From NCBI GenBank assembly GCA_937915865.1, contig CALGIG010000080.1:62001-126000 (forward strand): a stretch of DNA of 64,000 nucleotides, in the 5' to 3' direction. Source of the stretch: an uncultured Prolixibacteraceae bacterium. GTDB lineage: Bacteria > Bacteroidota > Bacteroidia > Bacteroidales > Prolixibacteraceae. A program made the position numbers and the translations under genes. The notes beneath the pieces are model-generated. The model was given only the letters and a program-made list of their open reading frames with translations. It was not told the DNA's origin and ran no database searches. Each line of letters begins with the position of its first letter. Within the stretch, counting starts at the first letter, position 1. Shown here in pieces: positions 1 to 7,473 of this stretch.

Positions 1-673
1 TGTTTTGCCCAATAACAAACTCGCTTAGGCCAATGTGTGTCTTGTTTTCAGGATTCCAGTCGTAAGTGTAGCCCAATTGTGTCCACGGATATTGGTTGTA
101 CAAATCGCACTGGTAATACCGGTTGATTCGGTTTCCGTTGATCCAGGTTACATGAGCCGCATCGGCATCTTTTGGAAAGCAGATATCACATTTTTGGTCA
201 GTAACTTCCTTATCGGGGCAAGGACGAAACAAATCCTGCGGTTTAACCCAAAATTCAACAAAATAGCTATAAACTGAATTTGGCGGCAAACCTAATAATT
301 GGACCAATCTTCGGTTTACATTTTTCGGATTCTCAGCTAAAATCCGATGTTTTAGTTCGGGTACTGTAGTTACCCAAATGGGGTATTTCCCGGTATCGTA
401 AAAAGCCGAATCGAGATACGGTTTATAAAACGATACGTTTTGTTTCCAGGTAACCACCAAAACATAATCTTCCCCTCCGATATTTTTCCAAACTAAATTT
501 CGGTTTTCATGGGTTATTGGAACCAGTTTTTCTGAAACCTTATTGGCTGTTGGATATATCGAATTTTGAATGGACTGTTGATATAAAACCTCATCACTTA
601 AGAGTTTCGTCTGAGTTTTGCAACCCAAAAACACAACTGCAATAAGCAAAAACCAAGCTAATTTTATCTTCAT
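1..673 (-). CDS. Lipoprotein of unknown function (3' end outside window)
   Basis: The reading frame is open on the minus strand from an ATG at 673 to the window edge (about 224 codons seen, no stop). The first 18 residues form a lipoprotein signal peptide: MKIKLAW, a hydrophobic core, then the lipobox FLGC with the lipidated Cys at residue 18, so the product should be anchored to a membrane facing the periplasm. The rest is soluble, aromatic-rich (many Trp and Tyr) and includes a CPDKEVTDQKCDICF stretch with three Cys. I do not recognise the family. Only 6 bases separate its start from the histidine kinase stop, so it is probably the third gene of the regulator-kinase operon. An accessory sensing role is possible but is inferred from position only. 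Confidence 0.75.
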   Translation of the reverse strand, partial: MKIKLAWFLLIAVVFLGCKTQTKLLSDEVLYQQSIQNSIYPTANKVSEKLVPITHENRNLVWKNIGGEDYVLVVTWKQNVSFYKPYLDSAFYDTGKYPIWVTTVPELKHRILAENPKNVNRRLVQLLGLPPNSVYSYFVEFWVKPQDLFRPCPDKEVTDQKCDICFPKDADAAHVTWINGNRINRYYQCDLYNQYPWTQLGYTYDWNPENKTHIGLSEFVIGQN

Positions 674-679
674 ATTGAA

Positions 680-2032
680 TTAAAAAGTCATTGAAAACAC
701 AGTTTCTTTTCCGGGTATGGAGCGGGCTTGAAGGCTTCCACCATGCAAACGCATAATCTGGCGTGAAAGGCTCAGTCCAATGCCCGAACCGCTTTCCTTG
801 GTGGTAAAGAATGGAACAAAAACCTGTTCCAAAATGTCTTCAGGAATACCGGGGCCATTATCGATAACACGAACTTCCAGCCTTCGGTCCTTATTAATTC
901 CGGCAATAATCTGTATTCGTCCTTCAGGATTCTTTTCATTGGCCTGAAGTGCATTTTTTGTAAGGTTTAGAAGTACCTGCGAAATAAGATTCTCGTCAGC
1001 AAAAAGCTCAAGGTCATGAGGATTTATTGTAACCACAAGTTTAACCAACTCGCTATTTTCGAGCGACGAATACAAAACTTTGATACGGGTTGCCAACTCT
1101 TCGAACCGAAAGAGTTTTTTGTCAGGCTTCGGCAGGCGCGTCAATTTCCGGTATGATTCAACAAACAGCATCAATCCATTACCCTGCTCTTTGATTACAC
1201 TCAAGCCCCGAAGGGTGGCCTGAATTTTCGATTCACTCAGTTCGTCGGGCAAAGCAGGACGACCATCTACGGTGAAAAAATTGCACAAACTCTCGGAAAG
1301 AGAAGTTATCGGTGCAATTGAATTCATAATTTCGTGCATTAAAACTCGGATTAGTTTCATCCACGAATCAAGTTCTTTTTCGTCCAATTCATTACGAATA
1401 TCCTGGATAGACAGCAGGATCAACTCATCGTTTTTTACTTTAAACGAAGTCGATTTCAGAGAAAGTTGAACCATTCCCCTTTCGGAATTAACTGAAATCA
1501 ACCGTTGTTCAAAAGGACCAATATTTTTTATTGATTGAAACAAGTTACGGTTAATTCGTTCCAGCTGGTTTAGGTGCGTCAAGATTTCAACCCCAAACAT
1601 TTTCTTTACTGAAGAATTTGCGTGTAAAACAAAACCTTTGGAATTGTAGGTTAATATCCCTGTGGCAACATGTTCGAGCAAAGCCTCGAAATACTGTTCT
1701 TGTTGGCGGCTTTCAATTTTAAGTTGTTGAATTTGACGATTTACTTTATTTAAACCTTCATAAATTCCAAGGATTGATTTGTCGGTGATATTATGAGGAA
1801 TTGAAAGCGTCGAATCGTCGTTTTGCACTGATTCAAGGAAATAACTTATTTTACGGTTGGTTGAATTTATAAATTTGATGAGTATAAAAACCATCACAAT
1901 ATCAAGACAGCTGACAATAAAAATCAATGAAACTGGTTTCCCCGAGCTAATAAACAACCCAATGCCTGTACTTAGTACAACTACCAGTAAGACCCGAAGA
2001 ATAATGTGAAAATAGAAATTCCGAATGATCAT
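680..2032 (-). CDS. Sensor histidine kinase, NtrY/AtoS-like, with almost no periplasmic loop
   Basis: This membrane histidine kinase (450 aa) presumably phosphorylates the response regulator encoded just upstream. It has two hydrophobic helices at about residues 9-29 and 34-54, separated by only about five residues, so there is no real periplasmic sensor domain. A linker and a PAS-like region (about 105-215) follow, then the dimerisation/phosphoacceptor helix with MHEIMNS (phosphoacceptor His233). The ATPase domain has an N box at NALQAN (about Asn360), a G1 box DNGPG (Asp391) and a G2 box GSGIG (about 415-419). All catalytic boxes are intact. Its start overlaps the regulator's stop (ATGA), indicating translational coupling. 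The short loop resembles intramembrane-sensing kinases that work with MacB/FtsX-type transporters. That link is inference; the PAS domain could equally sense a cytoplasmic signal. Confidence 0.93.
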   Translation of the reverse strand: MIIRNFYFHIILRVLLVVVLSTGIGLFISSGKPVSLIFIVSCLDIVMVFILIKFINSTNRKISYFLESVQNDDSTLSIPHNITDKSILGIYEGLNKVNRQIQQLKIESRQQEQYFEALLEHVATGILTYNSKGFVLHANSSVKKMFGVEILTHLNQLERINRNLFQSIKNIGPFEQRLISVNSERGMVQLSLKSTSFKVKNDELILLSIQDIRNELDEKELDSWMKLIRVLMHEIMNSIAPITSLSESLCNFFTVDGRPALPDELSESKIQATLRGLSVIKEQGNGLMLFVESYRKLTRLPKPDKKLFRFEELATRIKVLYSSLENSELVKLVVTINPHDLELFADENLISQVLLNLTKNALQANEKNPEGRIQIIAGINKDRRLEVRVIDNGPGIPEDILEQVFVPFFTTKESGSGIGLSLSRQIMRLHGGSLQARSIPGKETVFSMTF

Positions 2033-3393
2033 TGGCCAATTTTCTTGATCTTGTTATAAAGGGTTTGTCGGGTAATGCCCAGTTGCTCGGCTGCAGCGCT
2101 CAGGTTTCCATTATTTTTATCAATTGCCTGATTAATCATACGTTTTTCCATTTCCTCCAGGGTCATTTCGGCATCGCTACTTCTACCCTGAACTACCGGG
2201 CGCATAAAGAAATCTTCGGCTTTCAACACATTGCCCTCACTTAAAATAACTGCCTTTTCGATGGTATGCTGCAATTCGCGAATATTGCCTGGCCATGTAT
2301 ATTTCATTAGTTTATCCTGAGCCTGCTGATTTATTTTCAGACCAAGTTTGCTGTATTTCGACGAATATTTTTTCAGGAAGAAATCGGCCAGTACCAGTAT
2401 GTCATTTCCTCGTTCGCGAAGTGGCGGAACTTCGATCTGGATAGTGTTGATGCGATACAGCAAGTCTTCACGAAAAATCCCTTCAGCTACCATCTGTTCG
2501 AGGTTTTTATTTGTTGCACAAATCAGTCGTATATCAATAGGAACAGACTGGTTGGAACCAATCCTTGATATTTTCCGGTTTTGTAACGCAGCTAAAAGCT
2601 TAGCCTGAAGATGGTAAGGAAGGTTGCCAATTTCGTCAAGGAAAAGGCTTCCTTTATCGGCAACCTCAAACTTCCCGGGGCGGTTATCGCGGGCATCGGT
2701 AAAAGCGCCTTTCACATGGCCAAACAGTTCGCTCTCGAATAAAGTTTCGCTAACAGCGCCCATATCAACACTAATCATCACTTCAGATGCCCTGTCAGAC
2801 AAGCGATGAATTTCGTGTGCAATTAGTTCTTTACCAGTGCCGTTTTCCCCAGTTATTAACACATTGGCATCGGTTTTAGCCACTTTTCTCACCATATTGA
2901 GCACCTGCATCAGTTGTGGAGAGGAACCAATAATGAACTTTTGATCGCGGTTAAGCTCGGTTTTTAGTCCTTTTTCTTTCTCTTTTAACTGGCTCACTTC
3001 TTTCTTCGACCAGTTAAGTTGAAGTGCTGACCGCAAAGTTGCAAGCAACTTATTATTGTCCCAGGGTTTAAGGAAAAAATCGGTTGCTCCCATTTTCAGG
3101 GCTTTCACAGTCAATTCAATATCACCATAAGCCGTAATCATTACTACCGAAATTTCAGGATTGGTTTCCTTAATTCGTCCAAGCCAATAAATGCCTTCGT
3201 TCCCAGTATTTATTCCGGCGTTAAAATTCATATCCAAAATAACCAGGTTATAATCTTTTTTTCGCAATTCAGTTGGAATTTGATTAGGATCTGATAAAGT
3301 GGTCACCGTTTGAAACTCGGGAATTAACAGAATTTCCAAAGCGCTCAGGATACTTTTATTATCGTCAACGATTAAAATATTTCCTTTAGCCAT
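2029..3393 (-). CDS. Sigma-54-dependent response regulator, NtrC family
   Basis: This is an enhancer-binding transcription activator with three domains. The receiver domain has acidic pair Asp10/Asp11, phosphoacceptor Asp54 in VILDM, and Lys109 in FLKPW. The AAA+ sigma-54 activation domain has Walker A GENGTGKE at 181-188, the sigma-54 contact loop GAFTDA at 228-233, and Walker B LFLDE ending at Glu253. A Fis-type helix-turn-helix occupies about 425-454 (AAAEQLGITRQTLYNKIKK). The contact loop has Asp where the textbook form is GAFTGA; this variant is common in Bacteroidota. I start at the ATG at 3393 (MAKGNILIVDD, 454 aa), which places the receiver correctly; an ATG at 3432 would add 13 unrelated residues. 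It faces an efflux operon that carries a sigma-54 promoter, so that operon is the obvious target. Confidence 0.95.
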   Translation of the reverse strand: MAKGNILIVDDNKSILSALEILLIPEFQTVTTLSDPNQIPTELRKKDYNLVILDMNFNAGINTGNEGIYWLGRIKETNPEISVVMITAYGDIELTVKALKMGATDFFLKPWDNNKLLATLRSALQLNWSKKEVSQLKEKEKGLKTELNRDQKFIIGSSPQLMQVLNMVRKVAKTDANVLITGENGTGKELIAHEIHRLSDRASEVMISVDMGAVSETLFESELFGHVKGAFTDARDNRPGKFEVADKGSLFLDEIGNLPYHLQAKLLAALQNRKISRIGSNQSVPIDIRLICATNKNLEQMVAEGIFREDLLYRINTIQIEVPPLRERGNDILVLADFFLKKYSSKYSKLGLKINQQAQDKLMKYTWPGNIRELQHTIEKAVILSEGNVLKAEDFFMRPVVQGRSSDAEMTLEEMEKRMINQAIDKNNGNLSAAAEQLGITRQTLYNKIKKIGQ

Positions 3394-3448
3394 TTTTCTT
3401 TTAAAGTTAGAAGTTGGACATTGTATAAACAACTGTCTGTAAAAATAT

Positions 3449-3466
3449 TTGACATTTTGTTGTCAA
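3449..3466. promoter_or_regulatory. Palindromic enhancer site (probable regulator binding site)
   Basis: The palindrome TTGACA-TTTTGT-TGTCAA has perfect 6-base arms. Its centre lies about 99 bases upstream of the start site predicted by the sigma-54 element, the usual place for an upstream activator site of an NtrC-type protein. The same 12 defined bases with the same 6-base gap recur in this window only at 48480-48497. That the adjacent regulator binds it is inference. Confidence 0.65.
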
Positions 3467-3529
3467 TTAATTTTACTTAGACGCAGCTCTCCGAAATTTA
3501 TATTACTGATTTCGTGTTTATTAAGTATT

Positions 3530-3545
3530 TGGCACTATTCTGGCA
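3530..3545 (+). promoter_or_regulatory. Sigma-54 (-24/-12) promoter of the efflux operon
   Basis: The sequence TGGCACTATTCTGGCA fits the sigma-54 consensus (TGGCACGRNNNTTGCW): all of TGGCAC, the purine, then T, G, C and A of the -12 box, with the exact 10-base spacing between the GG and GC pairs. The predicted transcript start is near 3556, 17 bases before the ATG at 3573. The neighbouring gene encodes a sigma-54 activator, which supports the call. Confidence 0.85.
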
Positions 3546-3572
3546 TGTCTACTACAAACGAAAATAAAAGCA

Positions 3573-4907
3573 ATGATTAGAAAGTTTATACTCATTCAAA
3601 TTTTAGTATTTGTGGCAGGAAATGCACTAATAGCTCAAACCAACTGGAATTTAAGCCGGTGCATTTCTTTTGCTTTAAAAAACAATATTGATATAAAAAA
3701 AATGGAAGTGGATGAGAAACTTGCGTCGGAAGACTTTAACCAATCCAAGCGAAACCTCTTACCAGGAATTTCGGCTTCATCGTCGGCAGGTTTTAACTTC
3801 GGGCGTTCGATTGATCCAAACACAAACGGGATAGTAAATACCCAGTTTTTCAATACAAGTTTCGACATGGGAAGTTCAATGACTTTATTTAGTGGCTTCA
3901 AAATGATAAACCAGATTGAATATCAGAAATTTAGAAAAAAAGCTGCAGAAATGAACCGCCTGAATGCCACTGATGATCTGGCATTTAAGGTAATGAACTC
4001 ATACTTTGATGTACTTTATTATCAAGGAGTTTTCGAAATTGCAAAAAAACAAGTAGAAGCTTCGGGCATCAACCTGAAAAAAGTTGAAAGGCAAGTAGAA
4101 CTTGGCATGAAATCGAAAACTGATTTATTTGAAATGAAGGCCAACTTCGAAAACGAAGAGTTAAAACGTATTCAGGCCGAAAACTACTTAAAATCGGCAT
4201 ATCTTCAACTCAAACAATATATGAACCTGACTGATACAACACACATGGTTTTGACGGAAGAACAAAACCCAATTGTTACCAGTAATATACCTGAAAGGCA
4301 GAATTTGTTTAACTCTTACCTGGAATGGTCGCCATATTACCAATCATACCAGGCACAACTTAAAGCCAGCCGTAAACAATTATCTATCAGCCGCTCGTCG
4401 CTTTATCCAACCATTACTGCCAACGGATCAATTAGCAGTGGGTACAGCGAAACCAATAAAGACAACAACAATAAAGTTATTGGATTTAATACTCAGATTG
4501 ACAATAACTTCAGCCAATACCTTGGAGCTTCACTTAGTGTTCCAATATTTGGTAAATGGAGTTACAGGTCGAACATTGCAAAAGCAAAACTTGATGTAGA
4601 ACAAGCGCAAAATACACTCGACGAACAGAAACAGAAACTTTATTTTGAAATGCAAAATAACCTGAACGACCTCGAAGCCATCGAAAAAGAATATAATCAA
4701 TACCAGAAACAACTTGAAGCCGATAAACTTGCGTTTATGGCTGCCAAAAAGAAAATTGAGCAAGGTTTTGTAAGCGTTGTGGATTTCTACATTGCTAAAA
4801 ACCGATATGCTAATTCCGAAAGTCAGGTATTAAAATCGCGGTTACAATTGGAAGTGAAGAAAAAAGCACTTGATTTTTACTTGGGAAAACGCTTTTGGGA
4901 AGATTAA
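3573..4907 (+). CDS. Outer-membrane efflux protein, TolC/OEP family
   Basis: This 444-residue protein should form the trimeric outer-membrane channel of a tripartite export system. A signal peptide covers about residues 1-21 (MIRKFILIQ, hydrophobic core, LIAQ cleavage region). Two OEP repeats follow, rich in long alpha-helical coiled coil (for example about 125-215 and 335-425) and beta-strand segments (GISASSSAGFNFGRS and the mirrored TITANGSISSGYS) that would build the barrel. The length is normal for the family. It is the first gene behind the sigma-54 promoter and is followed after 66 bases by the adaptor gene. That 66-base gap contains short repeats of the type AAACTTGAAA and no obvious promoter, so the genes are probably co-transcribed. 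The substrate is not evident. Confidence 0.95.
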   Translation: MIRKFILIQILVFVAGNALIAQTNWNLSRCISFALKNNIDIKKMEVDEKLASEDFNQSKRNLLPGISASSSAGFNFGRSIDPNTNGIVNTQFFNTSFDMGSSMTLFSGFKMINQIEYQKFRKKAAEMNRLNATDDLAFKVMNSYFDVLYYQGVFEIAKKQVEASGINLKKVERQVELGMKSKTDLFEMKANFENEELKRIQAENYLKSAYLQLKQYMNLTDTTHMVLTEEQNPIVTSNIPERQNLFNSYLEWSPYYQSYQAQLKASRKQLSISRSSLYPTITANGSISSGYSETNKDNNNKVIGFNTQIDNNFSQYLGASLSVPIFGKWSYRSNIAKAKLDVEQAQNTLDEQKQKLYFEMQNNLNDLEAIEKEYNQYQKQLEADKLAFMAAKKKIEQGFVSVVDFYIAKNRYANSESQVLKSRLQLEVKKKALDFYLGKRFWED

Positions 4908-4973
4908 AAAGAAAAACGATCAGAAGGGTCGAAAACTTAAAACTTGAAATTTTAAACTTGAAACTATAACGTC

Positions 4974-6230
4974 ATGGGAATGGACAGAGTTATTGAGAAG
5001 AAAAAAGGGCTAAGACCAAAACATTTATTATGGGCCGCAGGCGTCCTTGTTTTAGGATTTTTGCTATACAAAGTAATCTTCACTCAGAGCGGATCAACTT
5101 TTAGGGCAGAGAAAGAAAAGTTAACGATCAGTACAGTTGAAGACGGCCAGTTTAACGATTACATCACAGTTATTGGTCAGGTTGAGCCTATTACAACCAT
5201 ATACCTCGATGCCATTGAAGGTGGACAAGTTGAACAACGTTTTATAGAGGAAGGCTCGATGCTTAAAAAAGGTGATGTGATTTTACGTCTCGAAAACCGC
5301 CAATTGTACCAAACTATCCTGAACAGCGAAGCAGCTTTGGCCGAAAAAGAAAACTATTTGCGTAACACACGCATTAGTTTCGAATCAGAACTGATCCAAT
5401 CACGCAAAAACTTATTGGAAAGCTACTATCGTTTAGTGAGAAAAAAACGGAGTTTTGATCAAAACAAGTCGCTTTACGAAGAGCAACTCATCTCAAAAGA
5501 AGATTATCTTCAGGCGAAAGAAGATTACGAATACGAAAAGAACCTCCAGGACATCAACAAGATGAAGCTAAAAAATGATTCGATGATTCGTATTACTTCT
5601 ATCCAGACTCTTGAAACCGACCTAAGCAAAATGCGTCAGATGCTTGTACTGGTTCGCGAGAGGCTCGATAACCTAAATGTAAAAGCTCCGGTTGATGGCC
5701 AGCTGGGAATGCTCGATGCTGAAATTGGACAGCGCATAAACGAAGGACAACGCATTGGACAGGTCAATGTTTTGGATAATTTCAAAATAAAAGCATTGAT
5801 TGACGAACACTACATCGACCGTGTTAAACGTGAACTTCCAGCCACTCTCGATCGTAATGGAACAAATTTTAACCTTACTGTACGTAAAGTTTATCCTGAA
5901 GTACGTAATGGCCAGTTCGAAATTGATATGGTTTTTGAAGGAACAACCCCTGATAATATTCGAACCGGCCAAACATACCATATAAAACTGGAACTGGGAG
6001 AATCGGGCAAAGCGATTTTACTGCCACGTGGTGGGTTCTTCCAAAGTACAGGCGGTCAATGGGTGTATGTTTTGAACCAGGATGAAACAGAAGCGACTAA
6101 ACGAAATATAAAAATTGGGAAACAGAATCCACAATATTACGAAGTTCTGGAAGGGCTTAACCCAGGAGAAAAAGTCATTACCTCGGGCTACGAAATGTTT
6201 GGAACAAACGATCGGATAGTGATGAAGTAG
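4974..6230 (+). CDS. Periplasmic adaptor (membrane fusion) protein, HlyD/MacA type
   Basis: This 418-residue adaptor links an inner-membrane transporter to the outer-membrane channel. It has a short cytoplasmic N-terminus, one membrane anchor (about 20-38, HLLWAAGVLVLGFLLYKVIF), a biotinyl/lipoyl half-motif (about 75-110, EGGQVEQRFIEEGSMLKKGD), a long coiled-coil hairpin (about 112-225), the second lipoyl half (VKAPVDGQLGMLDAEIGQRI, about 238-257), a beta-barrel domain and a C-terminal membrane-proximal domain ending in GLNPGEKVITSG. A start two codons later (MDRVIEKKKG) is equally possible. It is the only adaptor in the window, so all the downstream permeases would have to share it if they are exporters. 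A 327-base gap rich in hairpins separates it from the ATPase gene. Confidence 0.94.
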   Translation: MGMDRVIEKKKGLRPKHLLWAAGVLVLGFLLYKVIFTQSGSTFRAEKEKLTISTVEDGQFNDYITVIGQVEPITTIYLDAIEGGQVEQRFIEEGSMLKKGDVILRLENRQLYQTILNSEAALAEKENYLRNTRISFESELIQSRKNLLESYYRLVRKKRSFDQNKSLYEEQLISKEDYLQAKEDYEYEKNLQDINKMKLKNDSMIRITSIQTLETDLSKMRQMLVLVRERLDNLNVKAPVDGQLGMLDAEIGQRINEGQRIGQVNVLDNFKIKALIDEHYIDRVKRELPATLDRNGTNFNLTVRKVYPEVRNGQFEIDMVFEGTTPDNIRTGQTYHIKLELGESGKAILLPRGGFFQSTGGQWVYVLNQDETEATKRNIKIGKQNPQYYEVLEGLNPGEKVITSGYEMFGTNDRIVMK

Positions 6231-6557
6231 ACCCCCAACAAACCTCTCCCGCCTTAGGCGAGAAGGTTTAAAACGCTTCGAAACAAAGTCGTGGGGTTAA
6301 GCCCAGTGGGCGATATATTGGTAGTCCCGGATTTTAATCCGGAGTAGTAAGGACAGATGTTAAAAACCGTCCGGGTAATGATCCCCAAAAAAGCGAATGC
6401 GTTTTCCCGGACAAAATGGCACTGACCACAATCGATAGTGTAGCTTTGAGTTAAAAGAACAACACTAAATAGACATTTTTATAACAACAACAATTTTAAC
6501 AATGCTCCAGTTCGCCCCCTTCAGGGGGAGTTAGAGGGGGCTTTTAGGAGGGGCTTT
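6231..6557. other. Hairpin-rich intergenic region between adaptor and ATPase genes
   Basis: No open frame with coding character is seen in these 327 bases. They hold several inverted repeats: 6241-6268 (AACCTCTCCCGCC / GGCGAGAAGGTT, imperfect), 6327-6342 (CCGGATT-TT-AATCCGG, perfect), a long-loop pair GTCCGGG (6369-6375) / CCCGGAC (6406-6412), and 6512-6543, which matches the right end of the composite element found elsewhere. None is followed by a convincing U-tract, so these are more likely mRNA structures or repeat debris than terminators. A SD-like AGGAGG lies about 6-7 bases before the ATG at 6558. Confidence 0.6.
6512..6543 (+). repeat. Solo right end of the composite palindromic element
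   Basis: The sequence consists of a CCCCCTTCAGGGGG hairpin followed by AGTTAGAGGGGGCTT. It matches the right ends of the elements at 9856-9970 and 37878-38005. It ends 14 bases before the ATPase start at 6558, almost the same spacing as those two copies have to their downstream start codons. Confidence 0.6.
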
Positions 6558-7256
6558 ATGATACGAACAGTAAACTTAAACAAAGTATTTCGTACTGAAG
6601 AAATTGAAACCAGTGCGCTGAATAACGTGAACCTACATGTAAAAAAAGGTGAATTTGTGGCCATTATGGGCCCATCGGGGTGTGGTAAATCAACATTACT
6701 GAACATTATTGGTTTGCTCGATAATCCTTCGTCGGGAGAGTACTATTTCGACTCACAGGAAGTTGGTAGTTTTAAAGAACGCAACCGCACTCTACTCCGA
6801 AAAGGAAATATCGGTTTCGTTTTCCAAAGTTTCAACCTTATTGACGAGCTTAATGTTTATGAAAACGTGGAACTACCACTCATCTATTTAAAAATGAGTG
6901 CTAAAGAACGTAAAGATATGGTTGAGAAAGTGCTTGAACGAATGAAAATCAGTCACCGTAAAAAGCACTTTCCTCAGCAGTTGTCAGGTGGTCAGCAACA
7001 ACGTGTTGCCATAGCCCGTGCGGTAGTAGCCAATCCTAAGCTAATCCTGGCCGACGAACCTACCGGTAACCTTGATTCGAAAAATGGTTTGGAAGTAATG
7101 AACCTTCTCACCGACCTTAACCGCGAAGGAACAACTATAGTGATGGTAACACACTCGTTGCGCGATTCGGAATTTGCCCACCGCGTTATTAACCTGTTCG
7201 ACGGGCAAGTAATTACTGAAGAAGTGAAAAAACAGATGGACGAAGTGCTAGTGTAA
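6558..7256 (+). CDS. ABC transporter ATP-binding protein 1, LolD/MacB type
   Basis: This cytoplasmic ATPase (232 aa) would power MacB/FtsX-type permeases. All nucleotide-binding motifs are intact: Walker A GPSGCGKST (about 38-46), Q-loop GFVFQSFNL (about 90), signature LSGGQQQRVAIARA (about 140-153), Walker B LILADEPTG followed by the D-loop NLDS (about 160-172), and H-loop VTHS (His near 197). The Q-loop neighbourhood YENVELPLIYLKMS is typical of the LolD/MacB/FtsE subgroup. It follows the adaptor gene and precedes P1. Unlike ATPase 2 it has no deviating motif residue, so it is the better candidate for the general motor of the permease array. Confidence 0.96.
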   Translation: MIRTVNLNKVFRTEEIETSALNNVNLHVKKGEFVAIMGPSGCGKSTLLNIIGLLDNPSSGEYYFDSQEVGSFKERNRTLLRKGNIGFVFQSFNLIDELNVYENVELPLIYLKMSAKERKDMVEKVLERMKISHRKKHFPQQLSGGQQQRVAIARAVVANPKLILADEPTGNLDSKNGLEVMNLLTDLNREGTTIVMVTHSLRDSEFAHRVINLFDGQVITEEVKKQMDEVLV

Positions 7257-7273
7257 CATGATTTTTCACATAG

Positions 7274-7302
7274 ACCTTCAAGGTTTTGAAAACCTTGAAG
7301 GT
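7274..7302. repeat. Intergenic palindrome, hairpin family 1
   Basis: ACCTTCAAGGTTTT-G-AAAACCTTGAAGGT is a perfect inverted repeat 18 bases after the ATPase 1 stop. It is a variant (CTTC for CCTC) of the hairpins found at 15941, 28038, 30510 and 32897. Confidence 0.8.
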
Positions 7303-7335
7303 TTGGATAAATATACCGACAAATAAACATACAAA

Positions 7336-7358
7336 CTCTGTAAAATATTTTTACAGAG
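7336..7358. repeat. Inverted repeat in the ATPase 1 - P1 gap
   Basis: CTCTGTAAAA-TAT-TTTTACAGAG has perfect 10-base arms and a 3-base loop in the 217-base gap before P1. With the hairpin at 7274 it forms a two-hairpin leader. It may be an mRNA-stability or attenuation structure, or an operator; it lacks a terminal U-tract. Confidence 0.5.
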
Positions 7359-7473
7359 CCTGATTTACAAGCATTACATACTAACTTGATTATAAGTAAA
7401 TTACGATTATGGTACGGTTCTGAATATTTCAAGACCAGGAAGCCAAACAAATCAAAACAACAGACTCAAAGCC

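Larger units (their letters stand above)
3394..3572. promoter_or_regulatory. Divergent control region between regulator and efflux operon
   Basis: This 179-base gap separates the minus-strand regulator gene from the plus-strand outer-membrane factor gene. It contains a perfect 6+6 palindrome (3449-3466) and a sigma-54 promoter facing right (3530-3545). I see no convincing housekeeping promoter for the regulator operon, although its promoter must overlap this stretch or the palindrome, which would allow autoregulation. Confidence 0.7.

Noticed and set aside
35..277. Plus-strand open frame at the left edge
   Set aside because: It lies opposite the lipoprotein gene, whose frame has a signal peptide and lipobox; the plus-strand translation shows no protein-like features.
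3394..3432. Longer start of the response regulator at 3432
   Set aside because: The extra 13 residues (MFIQCPTSNFKRK) have no counterpart in receiver domains; MAKGNILIVDD at 3393 is the normal beginning.
6416..6432. TGGCACTGACCACAAT in the adaptor-ATPase gap as a sigma-54 promoter
   Set aside because: The -24 box is good but no GC pair exists at the -12 position.
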